From Umbelopsis ramanniana AG (taxonomy: Eukaryota > Mucoromycota > Umbelopsidomycetes > Umbelopsidales > Umbelopsidaceae): a stretch of 64,000 nucleotides of DNA. Position 1 is the stretch's first letter, and every line of letters starts with the position of its first letter. The DNA is taken from assembly GCF_025399195.1 (NCBI RefSeq), contig NW_026252156.1:1-64000 (forward strand). Reading direction: 5' to 3'. Under the pieces are notes generated by a model that was given only the letters and a program-made list of their open reading frames with translations, had not been told where the DNA came from and did not search any database. Shown in pieces: positions 46,858-57,917 of the stretch. Position numbers and translations under genes: made by a program.

Positions 46858-48162
46858 CTATGATTGTACTTTGTTCATAGCTGCAGCTACAACTTCATAA
46901 ATCCAAAAGGTCACGGCGTTGACTGGAAAGGCTCGTAAAACAGTAGGTCCCATGCCACGAACGAACACTCCAGCGCCTTCGGCTCTCCAGGATCGCACTA
47001 TACAGTCCCATGTTGATCGATAGTGGGGCGTATTGATTGTATGATATGAGGATGCGGATAGGGGTGCGGACGATGTTGTGCTGCTATAGGATCGAATGGA
47101 TTGAGTTCCGCCTTCTAATGATCCTGATGGAATACGAGTGCTCGGTTGTATGACTTGCATCTGCATTCTTGACTTTATAACATCTAGTGGGTAGATGCAG
47201 CCCCAGGATATGGTACCAGCAAATCCTCCTGCAAGTAAGAGTTTCCAAGCATTGTCTCCAGAAACGTCCCCACTTTCGACCTTTAAAGATCGCTTGAGAC
47301 CTTCGTAAACTGCAAAGTAAACACCATACGACGGTGCATCACGGATGATGGTAATCATCCCACCCTGGAAGAAACCAGAAATACCACCTCGACGAAAAAT
47401 GTCCCTCGCCACCTGCATAGTTGACCTACTTCCTCTGTGCATTTGAGCTTGTATTTTTACTAGATCTGTCGGAGCAGACAATAAAAAGCATGCAAAGCCC
47501 GCTCCACAACCGGCGAGGAAAACTTGGGACAAGGTCGGAACAGGTGCTCCAAAGTTATTAGGGTCTGCGCTATACCGGTTGCCTCTTTCAAGATACCGAA
47601 GGATATTTCCATACGACACAAATAGAATGGCATTTAGACCAGCCAAGCCAACTATAGGAGATAGTACACCTTTGAAGAGTGAACTGATCTGGGTAGAACA
47701 AATGACTTAGAATGACGTCTACACAAAGACTTCAATGAAAGATAACTAACCCCTTCCATTTGAACTAAATTTCTAAACGTTTGTGTTGCCGTCAGTGACT
47801 GTGAAGGCGTATTTGTGTTTCCAGGTACGTTCAGTCGAGGGGCTTGCAAGCGAGCCTGTGATGGATTTTGACACACTATAAGCACGTGCTAATGTAAGCC
47901 ATGGACTGGTTGTCTTCGCCTTACCTTGAGAACATCCAATGGACTACCGACCAGTATACCAGCCGCTCCTCCAACCCAACCTACCACAGGTCACATATAA
48001 ATAAGCAATATTGACAATGAGTGAAGTAATTTCAAAATGCCTACCAGCAACAAAGTCGCTGATACTTTCAGCTAAAACGAGAGGAGAATTAAGTATGAGT
48101 GCATTTGGATCGCATACATTTGCAAGTATTTCAGTGTAATGCATATATCCTTTCTTACCCAT
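46858..48162 (-). CDS. mitochondrial carrier family (SLC25) protein
   Basis: Inner-membrane solute carrier with three repeats. ATG 48162 gives MGKKGYMHYTEILANVCDPN; introns then join to SDFVAGWVGGAAGILVGSPL. Removing a further intron gives the first signature PLDVLKARLQAPRL. Signatures two and three are SAPTDLVKIQAQMHRGS and YPLDVIKSRMQMQ. Also visible: GVLSPIVGLAGLNAILFVSY, FFQGGMITIIRDAPSYGVYF and VFVRGMGPTVLRAFPVNAVT. A Ser/Thr-rich loop of about 50 residues sits in the third repeat. It most resembles the carnitine/ornithine and SLC25A45/47/48 branch; substrate not assignable. The stop is 95 bp from the convergent REV1 stop. Confidence 0.87.
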
Positions 48163-48327
48163 GTCACAAGTCGATTGTGTTGAAAAGAGCTTGTTACAAA
48201 CAGTGAAGAAAAAATGTGGAGACTTAAATTTTCGATGCTCAAACAAGCAGAAAAAGAAACTCAGGAACAAATGTGGGTTATAAGAAAAAATTTATATTAC
48301 AGTTGCTTCAACCATGAAGTTTTTCAT

Positions 48328-50125
48328 TTACAAATATATACGCCTCAAGTCAGCTGGGGTTACAATCTTTTGGCATTGAGGGCAAAGCTTCTTAGTTCCC
48401 ATACTATGCAGCCAACACTCCTCGCAATGGACATGCCAGCAGACGACCGAAGTGAGTGGAGTTTTGTATGGTTCGAGGCAAATCAAACATTTGGGCACAG
48501 ATCTACTTGCTGATTCCTAAGGGGTAAGAGATTGTCAGTGGATGTCATTCATTATCGTGGAAGAGCCATCACAGTTTGATATGATCACGCTCGCTTACCA
48601 ACTGATTTATTTGTGACCGAAGAGACTCAATCACAAGCTTAGTGTGCCCGGCTGCATTTGTTGGAATAACGGCATCTTTCGTCAAATGTTGCTTCCATCC
48701 ATCATCAGATACTGTTGCTTCGTAGCCTGGTCGCTGAGCTGATTGAGCTTGTCCACTGGGTCCGGATGAACTTGACCTTGAAATAGGTGTTCCAGACACC
48801 ATTTCGCGTAAAGCAGCACTGTCCTCGTTCTCATCATCGGGGTTTACGACGATGTCGCGTTCAGAATACTGGGCTTCTCCATATTGATTAACGTCGTCAT
48901 CTTCCACATCTAGGTCATCGTCCACATCCTCTCCTTTGACCGTCGTCGACATACCCGCACCTGTTTTAGCTTGTTAGAGACCAACCATAACTCACCAGAA
49001 AATGACTGAACAATAAAGCCTACCTCCATAGCCACCCTCAAACATGGCGGTTGCTCTAACGCGCCGTTGCCCAGCCCACTCGTACTCCTCCCATGCAGCT
49101 TCTGGCGTCCCATCTCCTTCGCCGTCATATATGGGGGGTGATGCGGATGTTTTGGGAGCTGTTTCATGATCCATTGATGAGTTGTCGTTGTCTTCAGAAT
49201 TAACGCGAGCGAGACAACCATCAATGTGCAAATTGATACTTTCTGTATCACCGCTCAATACTTGATTGCATATAAAGCACGTCTGCTGCAAGCCGGTATC
49301 GAACGCTTTTTACGACAAGTCAGTGTCATATAACAAGTTCTTCACGAGATTCTGGTTTTCAACTTACAAGTATAAGACTCCTGATTTTCCGCAGGCGGAT
49401 TCCATACAGCATCTATTTAGTGCTCATACTTCAGTATTCTAGCCGATATTCCAAACTTCAAGCCACATTACATACCTGTTGAAGTAGAAGCGTTTGTAGT
49501 AGTCCTTATTGCTGAGCTACGAGCTTCTCTGTTTTTCCGCACTTTTGATAAACACTCCTCGTATCTTGAAGAAACCTTTCTTTTGCCGGTTGTCTTTTCC
49601 AGCTGCTTTTTGGCCACTACTGCTGCACCTCGTTTGCCTCTCCTGTCATATCGTTTGTTTGTCAAAACAACCAGTTTTCATAATGCATTTCAGAATTTAA
49701 ACATACGCTTTTGATAGTTCGTAATCGCCGAAATTAAGTTGTTGAAGCTCGTATAGCTCTATTTGATAATGGTTTTCGTACTGTGCAGGGTCTACAGGAA
49801 CTCCACAAATCGGACATTTTGGCCAGTCTCGCCTTGCTGTCAGAGTAGACAAATATCTTAGATGTGAAGTAGTCATTCATCTCAGTAATAGATGATTAAA
49901 AACCTTTTTTAGCGTTGTCCTCTCTTAGTGAACCCAACTCTCGTGATAAACGAGAACGCTTCTTCGCCAGGCTGCATGAGAAGCGGTGATTTACGTTAGT
50001 GTCGTGATATATCATTCGTGTCATTCATATAGTATTTACGTTTTGCTTGTGAATTCAGTTGAAGTGAGTACGGCCGGCTGAAGGTTGGGCGATTGTCCCT
50101 CGGCTGGCAGCTTCGTCGGCTCCAT
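48328..50125 (-). CDS. RNF220-like RING E3 ubiquitin ligase
   Basis: About seven exons. ATG 50125 gives MEPTKLPAEGQSPNLQPAVL; joins lead to TLAKKRSRLSRELGSLRED. Zinc-binding blocks are CPICGVPVDPAQYENHYQIE (C2H2-like) and CFICNQVLSGDTESINLHID followed by GC (UBZ4-like, C2HC). YEWAGQRRVRATAMFEGGYG is the RNF220-specific block. An acidic stretch and a coil (LVIESLRSQINQLVSERDHI) precede the C-terminal RING: CLICLEPYKTPLTSVVCWHV, HCEECWLHSMGTKKLCPQCQ, ending TPADLRRIYL, which closely matches the end of animal RNF220. Substrates in fungi are unknown. Divergent from PCF11 with 230 bp between starts. Confidence 0.87.
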
Positions 50126-50355
50126 AGCTTGCCTGACAGTGGTGGAAAGAAAAAGTGACTGCCAATGTAGAAGTGGAGGCAAAAAAAAGCTGACCTGCGG
50201 TGAGAATTGTCGACGTCATCACGAGCTCCACTTTTTCATTTGACCTTGGCAGCTGGCTCTGTTGTTGCAGGTCGATCTTGCATCCGCTAGAATCAAGACC
50301 TCGACTTTTCTGGAACCGTGTAAAGGTATTTAGGAGTGATTAACATACTACCAAA

Positions 50356-53061
50356 ATGCAAGCATCACCACCAGCACTTCAAAATATTCCCGATCTGGAT
50401 GCCCTTCGACTGGAGTATAAACGAATCCTACAAGATTTGACTTTCAACTGCAAACCCATCATCACCAGCCTCACCATTTTGGCGCAAGAAAATAAGCAAG
50501 GTGCTACACTGATAGTACGTGAAATTGAACAAAAGATAAGAGCGGTAAGTGTTACTTCATAAATATAGTTACTACACCAAACTGGATTCGAGACAGGGTC
50601 GAGAAACGACTGAAGTGGTAAAGTGCAATCCCGTCAACACCGGTAATGCTTTACAAATCAGAGCATCGTCAAGGTCTTTAGACCTGACTCCGGTCAGGCT
50701 CTTACGTGCCGCCGAATAAATATGACCATGCTATATTCTTCTTTCTCTGTTTGCTTTTCCGCTTGAGCTGTCAACTACCTCTTTCACTGTTTCTTGCCAC
50801 TATTCCCCTTCCCTTTCTTCTATATTTAATTACTGTATCTATTCATTCGTGCACATTGGAAACTGCCTGAAGAGCAGGAAACTGCATGTCTTTCAGCCAT
50901 TTTATCTTTGTTTTTTTTTCTTCAATTACTGATGAATGGATGTTACATATCCAAGCAACTTGTTACACTATATGCAACAGAAGAATCCAAAATCAAAAGA
51001 AAAGAGAAAATGCGAGAACGAGAACACAAACGATAAAAAGAAAAAAGAAAAGAAAAAAAAAAGATGTTGCAAGTGACAGTTGCTTTAGGATAGCGGATTA
51101 TTTATTGCAAGCTATTTGCTAAACTTTGGATGCTAGCATCCGTGTACCTCCTTCATTTCTTCATAGCAAATTGTATATTTCTTTTTCCAAATTCTTACAT
51201 CTCATCATATACACTCTGGATCCATTTTGGTGCAGCCTTTTAGCAGTGTTTAACATGTCATCTCATGGATTTTTTTTTTCTGTTACAGAATGCCTCAAAT
51301 CAAAAGCTTCCGGTGATCTACCTCGTTGACTCAATATGTAAGAATGTCGGTGAACCCTATATCCAGTTGTTTGCACGTAACATCGCTTCGCTATTCCTCG
51401 AATCTTATACAAGAGCCGAGGTTTCTACGAGGAGAAGTTTTGAGCGATTATTACAAACATGGAAGAACGGGATGCCAGACGGACGGCCTGTGTTTTCCAG
51501 GAGTGTACTTGAACCCATTGAACGGTCTGTAAGATATCTTCAGCAACAATCTCCACAACAGCAACATCAACCTCCTTCGCAGCAAGGACCAAATATAATG
51601 GTACGGATGGTTCTTTTTCAACTGTATAAGAAAATTTTTATCAATAATAGCAAATTCTCTTTTAGCGAGACCCTAGGCAGCGATACGCAGCATCTCCCAG
51701 TCAGTCACAATACCCCTCTTCTGGAATAAGTCCTAGCCAACAGCAAACCTTACCAACCGCGCCGCAGCCTGATGTCATGTCAACTCTGCAGTCCATATTA
51801 TCACCAGCGAATGGAAACAGTGGTGGTGACCCTACCACGCAAATCTTGGTTCAGGTAATTACACGTCTATGTAATATGGGGCTACTACAATATATAGACG
51901 TACTAATCATCGAAAGCAGCTACAATCTTTATTACCTACGTTACCACCAGCTCAAGCTGCCCCCATTCAGCAATATCTGGCACAAATATTACCACCAGGT
52001 ACTGCACCTTCAGCATTAACGCAAGCTGGTTCCCCATCGCCTAGGATGGGTAATGCTGCGCCGCCTTTACACGACAAGCCACGTATTGGATCACCGGTAA
52101 CGATGGATCGATCTACTCCTCCTATAGGAACTCCTCCACCCGCTTCTGTATCATCGTCAGTTAGTAACATGAATGCTCTTGACTTAATGAAGAATTTAAC
52201 ATCGTTGGGACTTTTGGGTGGCGTTTCATCTGGACAACCTGCTTCAGAGCAGAAAAAGGATTTTGCATCTGGTAACATGACGGTCGCTATGTTTGGACCA
52301 TTCCGACTGGAGAGTAAAGATATTCAAACGTAAGTTAGCATGCCGTCTACTCATTCAAAAACTGCACCATCTGACACTGTATGATTCCTTAGAGTTCGTA
52401 AAGGAGCGGTTGAATTCTTATATTCTGCATTACCACTTAAATGCAAGCAATGTGGTTACCGATACCCAGACACAGAAGAGGGCAAGAAGAAGATGGATGC
52501 TCATCTTGACTTTCATTTTCGACAGAATCGACGATCGAAAGAACGTGCCAAGCGCGGCCTTTCTCGAAGCTGGTTTGTAACTGAAAGCGAGTGGGTCAAT
52601 GGTGTCGACATTGAGTCTACCAGCCAGCATCCACCTATATTTGCGGACGAACAATCACATAATGGCACTGGTGGAGGAAGTGGACAACAAAAAAATAAAA
52701 AGGTGGAAGAACTAGACGCAGATTCACATATGGTAGTTGTGCCTGCCGATAGCCAAGGTAGACCTTGCCCTATTTGCGGAGAGCAGTTCATTACGATATG
52801 GAACGACGGTGAGGAAGAATGGATGTACAAAAATGCAGTTAATATTAATGGAACGGTATGAGAACTTTTTTTTCTTGTTTTAAAGTTTGTCAGCGATAAT
52901 GCTCATTCGAATTACCACTTCAACAGATATATCACGCAACTTGCCACGCAGATGCTAGTCATAATATGGAAGTGGAAGAATTAGAAGCAGATCAAATCGA
53001 AAAGAAGAGAAAAGCAGTAGACGATTTGGCTCAAGATAGTAAAATACTAAAGACAGAATGA
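50356..53061 (+). CDS. PCF11: Pcf11-like cleavage/polyadenylation and termination factor
   Basis: Component of the mRNA 3'-end cleavage factor (CF IA/CF II). The CTD-interacting domain spans exons 1 and 2: LDALRLEYKRILQDLTFNCK, ITSLTILAQENKQGATLIVR, then LPVIYLVDSICKNVGEPYIQ and AEVSTRRSFERLLQTWKNG. A Gln/Pro-rich middle carries MSTLQSILSPANGNSGG and related exons. The C-terminal zinc regions are ALPLKCKQCGYRYPDTEEGK with HLDFHFRQNRRSK, and GRPCPICGEQFITIWNDGEE with IYHATCHADA. WFVTESEWVNG is the conserved segment between the fingers. The first intron is 744 nt, far longer than others here. Stop TGA at 53059-53061. Confidence 0.9.
50545..51288 (+). other. PCF11: long first intron of PCF11
   Basis: Donor gcg|GTAAGT and acceptor GTTACAG|aatgcc are clear, and the joined protein matches the CID domain. 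Inside: a GC-richer part at about 50580-50715 with adjacent stem-loops ggtctttagacc and cctgactccggtcagg, then AATAAA at 50715-50720, then a pyrimidine-rich segment and an A-rich run at about 51035-51065. A 60-codon frame without ATG overlaps the GC-richer part. Confidence 0.7.
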
Positions 53062-53134
53062 TATCACCACTGAATAAAATCGCCATTTTATACTGTGAAT
53101 TTTCACAGGAGTTTTTTCATGTGCTTTTCACCTC

Positions 53135-53368
53135 ATGTTCCCTTTTCTTTCACAAAGTAATCCACGGTTGGTGAATCGGCCGACTCAACCGGATTCAGCG
53201 CGAGTACACCCTGCGTTCGCCTCCTGGCAGCCAGGTCCAAGACAATGGACACAAGAATCACCAGGACATTTCATACCTTCCATCTACGATGCTTCGAAAT
53301 CAAGTCCAATATTTCACGGATACCTCCCATCGCCTGCATTTGTCGAGTCGAAAAAGAGCAAGCTCTAA
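53135..53368 (+). CDS. short open frame, doubtful gene
   Basis: 77 codons from ATG 53135, 73 bp after the PCF11 stop: MFPFLSQSNPRLVNRPTQPD and onward, Pro/Ser-rich, ending KKSKL. It has no recognisable family and may lie in the PCF11 3' region. It is listed because its composition looks more protein-like than nearby random frames. Confidence 0.2.
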   Translation: MFPFLSQSNPRLVNRPTQPDSARVHPAFASWQPGPRQWTQESPGHFIPSIYDASKSSPIFHGYLPSPAFVESKKSKL

Positions 53369-53645
53369 CTCGATGTTGTGATCGCTTTGCATGGTACCTT
53401 CAACACATGTATATGGATAATAGTGCTGGCAACACAACCACTTTGGATACCCAGCACCTCAAAACAAACGAAATGGAAATTGTTAGAGAGTGTATTTCAT
53501 AATAAAGTTGGTCTTTTACAAGTTGCAAACAAGCGAAAAGAGACACGAAGGTAGAGGGAACGGTAAAAAAAATTGCCACTCATAAGTAGCATAAATTCAA
53601 ATTATCATAAAGCATATCGGAATTTCTCTTCCACCATGGCCTTAT

Positions 53646-54577
53646 TTAATGTTTCTGTATTGGGCAGTTTGGGAGGTAGACAGGAGTTGTTAGACACAAA
53701 TGTTATGAAACAGTCCCACGTAAAACCACAAGGCTCTTTACCTGAGTACCAACAATAGATCCAATAATGATGGCAAGGATAACTAGGATAGTGACACCGA
53801 TAATAATCTTCCACTTCAGATCCTTCCACCACCTATGGAGTGGTCAATTAAAGTTTCGCACACCATAGCTTAAAATCACTCGTTACACTTACATGCGCTT
53901 TCGCACTTGGTTAGCACCTCTACGGAAGTGACCTGCCGTTGCTTGCAAATCCTCTAGAGAGTGAATAAACGTTTGGTTAGTATTCAGCGCATCAATATTT
54001 CATCGCTATGCGTCCCATATCCATGCTCATTTGATTCAAATTGTGTTGCATGATAATCATCTATGTCAGCTGCCTATGGACGGTTTGCATAGAAGTTGAC
54101 CGAACGTGTCGAAAAATACTTTAAGCGATGTTGTTTGAGAAATATAGCTGATGTTGTGCCAAGAAAAAGATGAAAAACAAGGCTATGGTCGGTAAAGCAA
54201 TGACTCTGCTGATATTCCGTTCTAGAGTTTGCCTCCGCCACAGCAGCAAACCCCCCAAACTCTCATAACGGCAGAATGCCTTTCAGTACATACCAGTCTT
54301 GCCGCGAAGATCATCTAATCTTTCACCACGTTGCATGACCTTGTCAATGTTGTCTTGCATGATGTTAACAACTTCGTCTACCTGTTGTTGAACTCGAGCA
54401 GTCTTGGCATTGCCAGCAGTACCCGGGGCAGCATTGGCACCGCCGGGACGCTGTGAGTTGGGAATATAGGGATCATATGGTTCTGACCTATAAGTACAAG
54501 GTAAGTGGAAGGGAACTTGTCAGTGTTGAGGTATGTCAGAAGTACAGATGCAAGAGAAAACCTATTTAGTCGTACAT
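53646..54577 (-). CDS. synaptobrevin/VAMP R-SNARE (Snc1/2-like)
   Basis: Exocytic v-SNARE on secretory vesicles. The proposed start codon is split by an intron: AT at 54576-54577 joins G at 54487, giving MSEPYDPYIPNSQRPGG, which resembles the yeast Snc1 start. The SNARE helix is ARVQQQVDEVVNIMQDNIDK and VMQRGERLDDLRGKTEDLQA, with the zero-layer Arg in QRGERL; it runs across an intron of about 335 nt. Then GHFRRGANQVRKRM joins WWKDLKWKIIIGVTILVILA, the tail anchor. The last coding exon is probably only AAA CAT TAA (stop at 53646) after GSIVGTQ; reading through instead gives a slightly longer tail ending at 53703. Confidence 0.8.
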
Positions 54578-54722
54578 TTGGACAGTTTTGTGAGCAGAAG
54601 GAAAAAAGTGCGTAGAAAGCAAGATCCTCCCAGCGGAGAAGCCCAAGATTGGGCTGGCTGGGTCCGAATGCGACGTCATATGCCAAAAAGTGGCCAACCG
54701 CACATCCACACCCTATTCACTC

Positions 54723-55744
54723 ATGAACGAAGGCATCTCGATTATAGTGGCCGTGTTTGTCATCCTCATTGCTATGAGGTGGCTGCTAGGTATGTTCATA
54801 CGGAATGTCTGCATCTAATCTTGGAGGTGCTCTAATGCGTTCTCCATTCTTTCCTTTTTATGTTTTATCCACTTGTCCTATAGGGGCTCCACAACCATCG
54901 GGATCGCAGAGTCAACGAGCCAATCGACCGCGACATCGTGTTACACCCGAAATGGTACAGTATACAGCTACCTACGGATAAAAAGGGGACATGAATACTA
55001 ATCAAAAAGGTATTGTTAGGTGGAAACGGTTCGTGCTATGTTTCCAAATATTCCATCGGCAGCCATTGTGAATAGTTTACAAACAACGGGGTCTGTTGAG
55101 ATAACTATTGAACATGCACTGCGCGATGGAACTCTTCCTATGGTAAGTTCATATTCATTTTATACGTAGCCCTTTTCTATTTCCCTAGCGGTATCTTAAT
55201 GCAAATTCCACCAGCCGGCCAATATCACCCCACCGCGATCCCCACCTACCGCGAGTGGTAACAGTAGAAATATCTCAGGACAATCTTCATCAGCAGCGTC
55301 CGGAGTGACACAAAGTAATTTGCTTCAGCGTTATAATTTGGAGTCCAAGCTCAGCTCGGATGATGGGCCTGAACCACCAAAAGTTTGGGAAACTGACGCA
55401 CAAAAGCGACAAGAAATGTTGAGGAAAAGAAAAGAGCATATGATTTTGCAAGCTAGGAGGTAAGCAAACTGTAAATTATAAAAGTATTTTGTTCAGTATA
55501 CCAGGTATTTACATAATTCCAACTTAGAAAAATGATGGAATCCCAACAGCAGGCACAGCAGCCTGTCGTGGCAGAAGGAAGTGGTGATGGTACGAACAAT
55601 GCACCTTCTGAAAAGCAGGAGCAGCTAGCAGCCGAGACATTTGACGACATGTCTGTTGATGAACTGAATGCGCTTGATCCTAGTGAGCGAAGGCGCAATA
55701 TGATGGAAGCATTAGAGCGTAGAAAGGCCAAAGCTGCCCAATAG
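54723..55744 (+). CDS. Cue1-like CUE-domain ER membrane protein
   Basis: Four exons of about 240 residues. ATG 54723 begins an ER anchor: MNEGISIIVAVFVILIAMRW. A split glycine codon joins GAPQPSGSQSQRANRPRH. The CUE domain reads VETVRAMFPNIPSAAIVNSL and GSVEITIEHALRDGTLP, binding ubiquitin. The C-terminal part has PKVWETDAQKRQEMLRKRKE and MILQARR, like the Ubc7-activating region of Cue1, then a Gln/Glu-rich helix ending ALERRKAKAAQ. In yeast Cue1 recruits Ubc7 to the ER for ERAD. It is divergent from the synaptobrevin gene with 145 bp between start sites. Confidence 0.82.
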
Positions 55745-55874
55745 TAAATCCAATAATCCAATGACTTGAAAATTTGAAAATAAAAATGTGCAAATGTGCA
55801 AGTCACGACGCTGGGCCAACACAAAATTTCAGGTTCTGCAGTGAACCTTGTGCAGTCTGCCTATATCGTTTACA

Positions 55875-57848
55875 ATGTGGCCACATGATAACTTTACGGC
55901 TAGAAAGGAAGCCATACTACGATATAATGCTGCTGCATTGATCGCACTATGGTTCATTTCTTCGTCCTCGTATCCTACCATCGATGCATTGCTAAATTAT
56001 CCTTTGATAAAACTGCCGCGTACGTGTTTTTCGATTCGCCAACATTGAGGTCCTACCTTCTACCAATGTACTAATAACTATGCTACCATTAGGTATCGCG
56101 TGTAAATTCCTTGTTATGTATAATATTATCAGCGTGATAGCATCCATTTTCCAAAAGCCTCAGGACAGAAAGGAACTTGTTGCGACACAAACAGAAGGTA
56201 TGGATTACATGTGGAATTAAGAATGTGCAAACCATTCCGAACTAAAACTCAACCTGTTCATAGGCTCAGAAACCTGGATTGCACTTAACAACTTGGTTTC
56301 TTCTGTTCGAAGGGCATTCAATAGTCCTGCAAAGCCTACACCATCGCCAGTACCACCTGTCACCAATCAAACACAACCAAGTCCTAAAGGTTAGGCTCCC
56401 ATCTGCGAAGATTTTTAGATGAAGAAGATTGGAATACTAATATTGATTCGGTCGATCTCTAGATGTGTATCCCTCTTTGCACAAGATGTTTCCGGATCTG
56501 TATCCCGAACAACCTCCACGAATATCGCAGGCATCTGTTAAGCAAGTGGAACCTTGCTTAGATATTTCTGCTTTGCGAACAAATGCGGCTGCTGCACGAC
56601 CAGTAACACCATCGTCTACTATTGGGTCATCTGGTACTCCCAGGGAGCGACAACTCTCATCATTTATGTCTCAGCCCACTATTACTCCCAGTCAGCCTCT
56701 ACAGGCCAGTGCCAAAGCCTCTATTATCCCCAAAGTGATGTTCCAGTCATGCATGCTAAACCAGGATGTCCAGCTCACCGACGAAAACAACACTGACACC
56801 GAGAATTCAAACAAAATGAACATCAATGAAATCAGAAAAGAGCAACAGGTAACTCATGATATCCGCTGCTCGATTGGCAATACGTAATGCCGCTAATCAA
56901 TGTAACCTTTTGTACGCATCTTTTATTTAGTACAAAGACATCAAGATACAATGGGATAAAATAGATGAAGTACAATGTGTAGAATACTGTCATCAGCTTC
57001 GGGATTGGATTTCTGTGCGAATGATGCGACCTTTGGTGGATACTATGGACAAAGTTAATAAGGAGCTTGATGCAAACAATTATAGCCACTTGAACTGCTA
57101 TAACTGCACTCTGTTTACCAGCACCACGTCACCATCCGTGCCAATGCCACATTCGTTATATCAGTTGGCGCAATTCTACTCTAATGTAGGTTAACAACAT
57201 GGGATTTGATAGTATTGCTGACTTGCAACAAACTAATAACATCAACTTAATGTCTACAGATTCCCATTACGAACCAGCGCTTAGATACCGAAAAATACCT
57301 TTTGGTACCTGGTTATGAACAGGTAGAACACCGGGCTTACATTATCAAGCGCATTAAAGGTAAGACCATATTACAGTCGTATGGTTGTGGATCAGGAAGA
57401 AGAAAACCATATTTACGTCGTTTTCAAAATAGAATTAGCTTCTGGATGGAGGCTGGCCGGCTTCAGCATAGTCAAATCAGAGCAAAATCAGCCAAACGAT
57501 CGCGATATCATTCTTCACATCTTCAAGACATACTTGTCTGAAATGCACACAGACGTAACTCCTCCTTTGGTAGACGTAAGTACCAATGTGACTTCAGTGA
57601 CATTTGATAACATTTAACGACACCACTGTATTCACTATCTTTTACCATGTACAGCCCCCAATGGACCTTCTTCGATTCTTGGTTGCGTACGTTTGGGCAA
57701 CTCCAAAGTAAGTGCTTATTTCTCTTCTTAGTTAGAGGCGATATTGTAAACTTAAGTCACTGTGGGTACTAACACAATAGTCAACTTAAGACTTCACTAT
57801 GTCTTCAAGGGCAAACATCCAGATATTGATGGGACAGCAAAAGCATGA
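55875..57848 (+). CDS. TMEM209-like nuclear envelope protein
   Basis: Many short exons. ATG 55875: MWPHDNFTARKEAILRYNAA with a membrane segment, then GIACKFLVMYNIISVIASIF. A disordered Ser/Pro/Thr-rich middle (56460-56820) follows. The C-terminal domain is the TMEM209 (cytochrome B561 N-terminal, PF09786) type: CVEYCHQLRDWISVRMMRPL, RLDTEKYLLVPGYEQVEHRA, YIIKRIK, NHIYVVFKIELASGWRLAGF, RDIILHIFKTYLSEM, and after joins AYVWATPKLHYVFKGKHPDI. TMEM209 in animals interacts with the nuclear pore (NUP205). Stop at 57846-57848, 69 bp from the convergent reductase stop. Confidence 0.82.
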
Positions 57849-57917
57849 GACATAGTATTACAGTGGAGAAAACAATAAAGCCAAATAAATGTTACATAAT
57901 AATTGAATGCTACTCAA

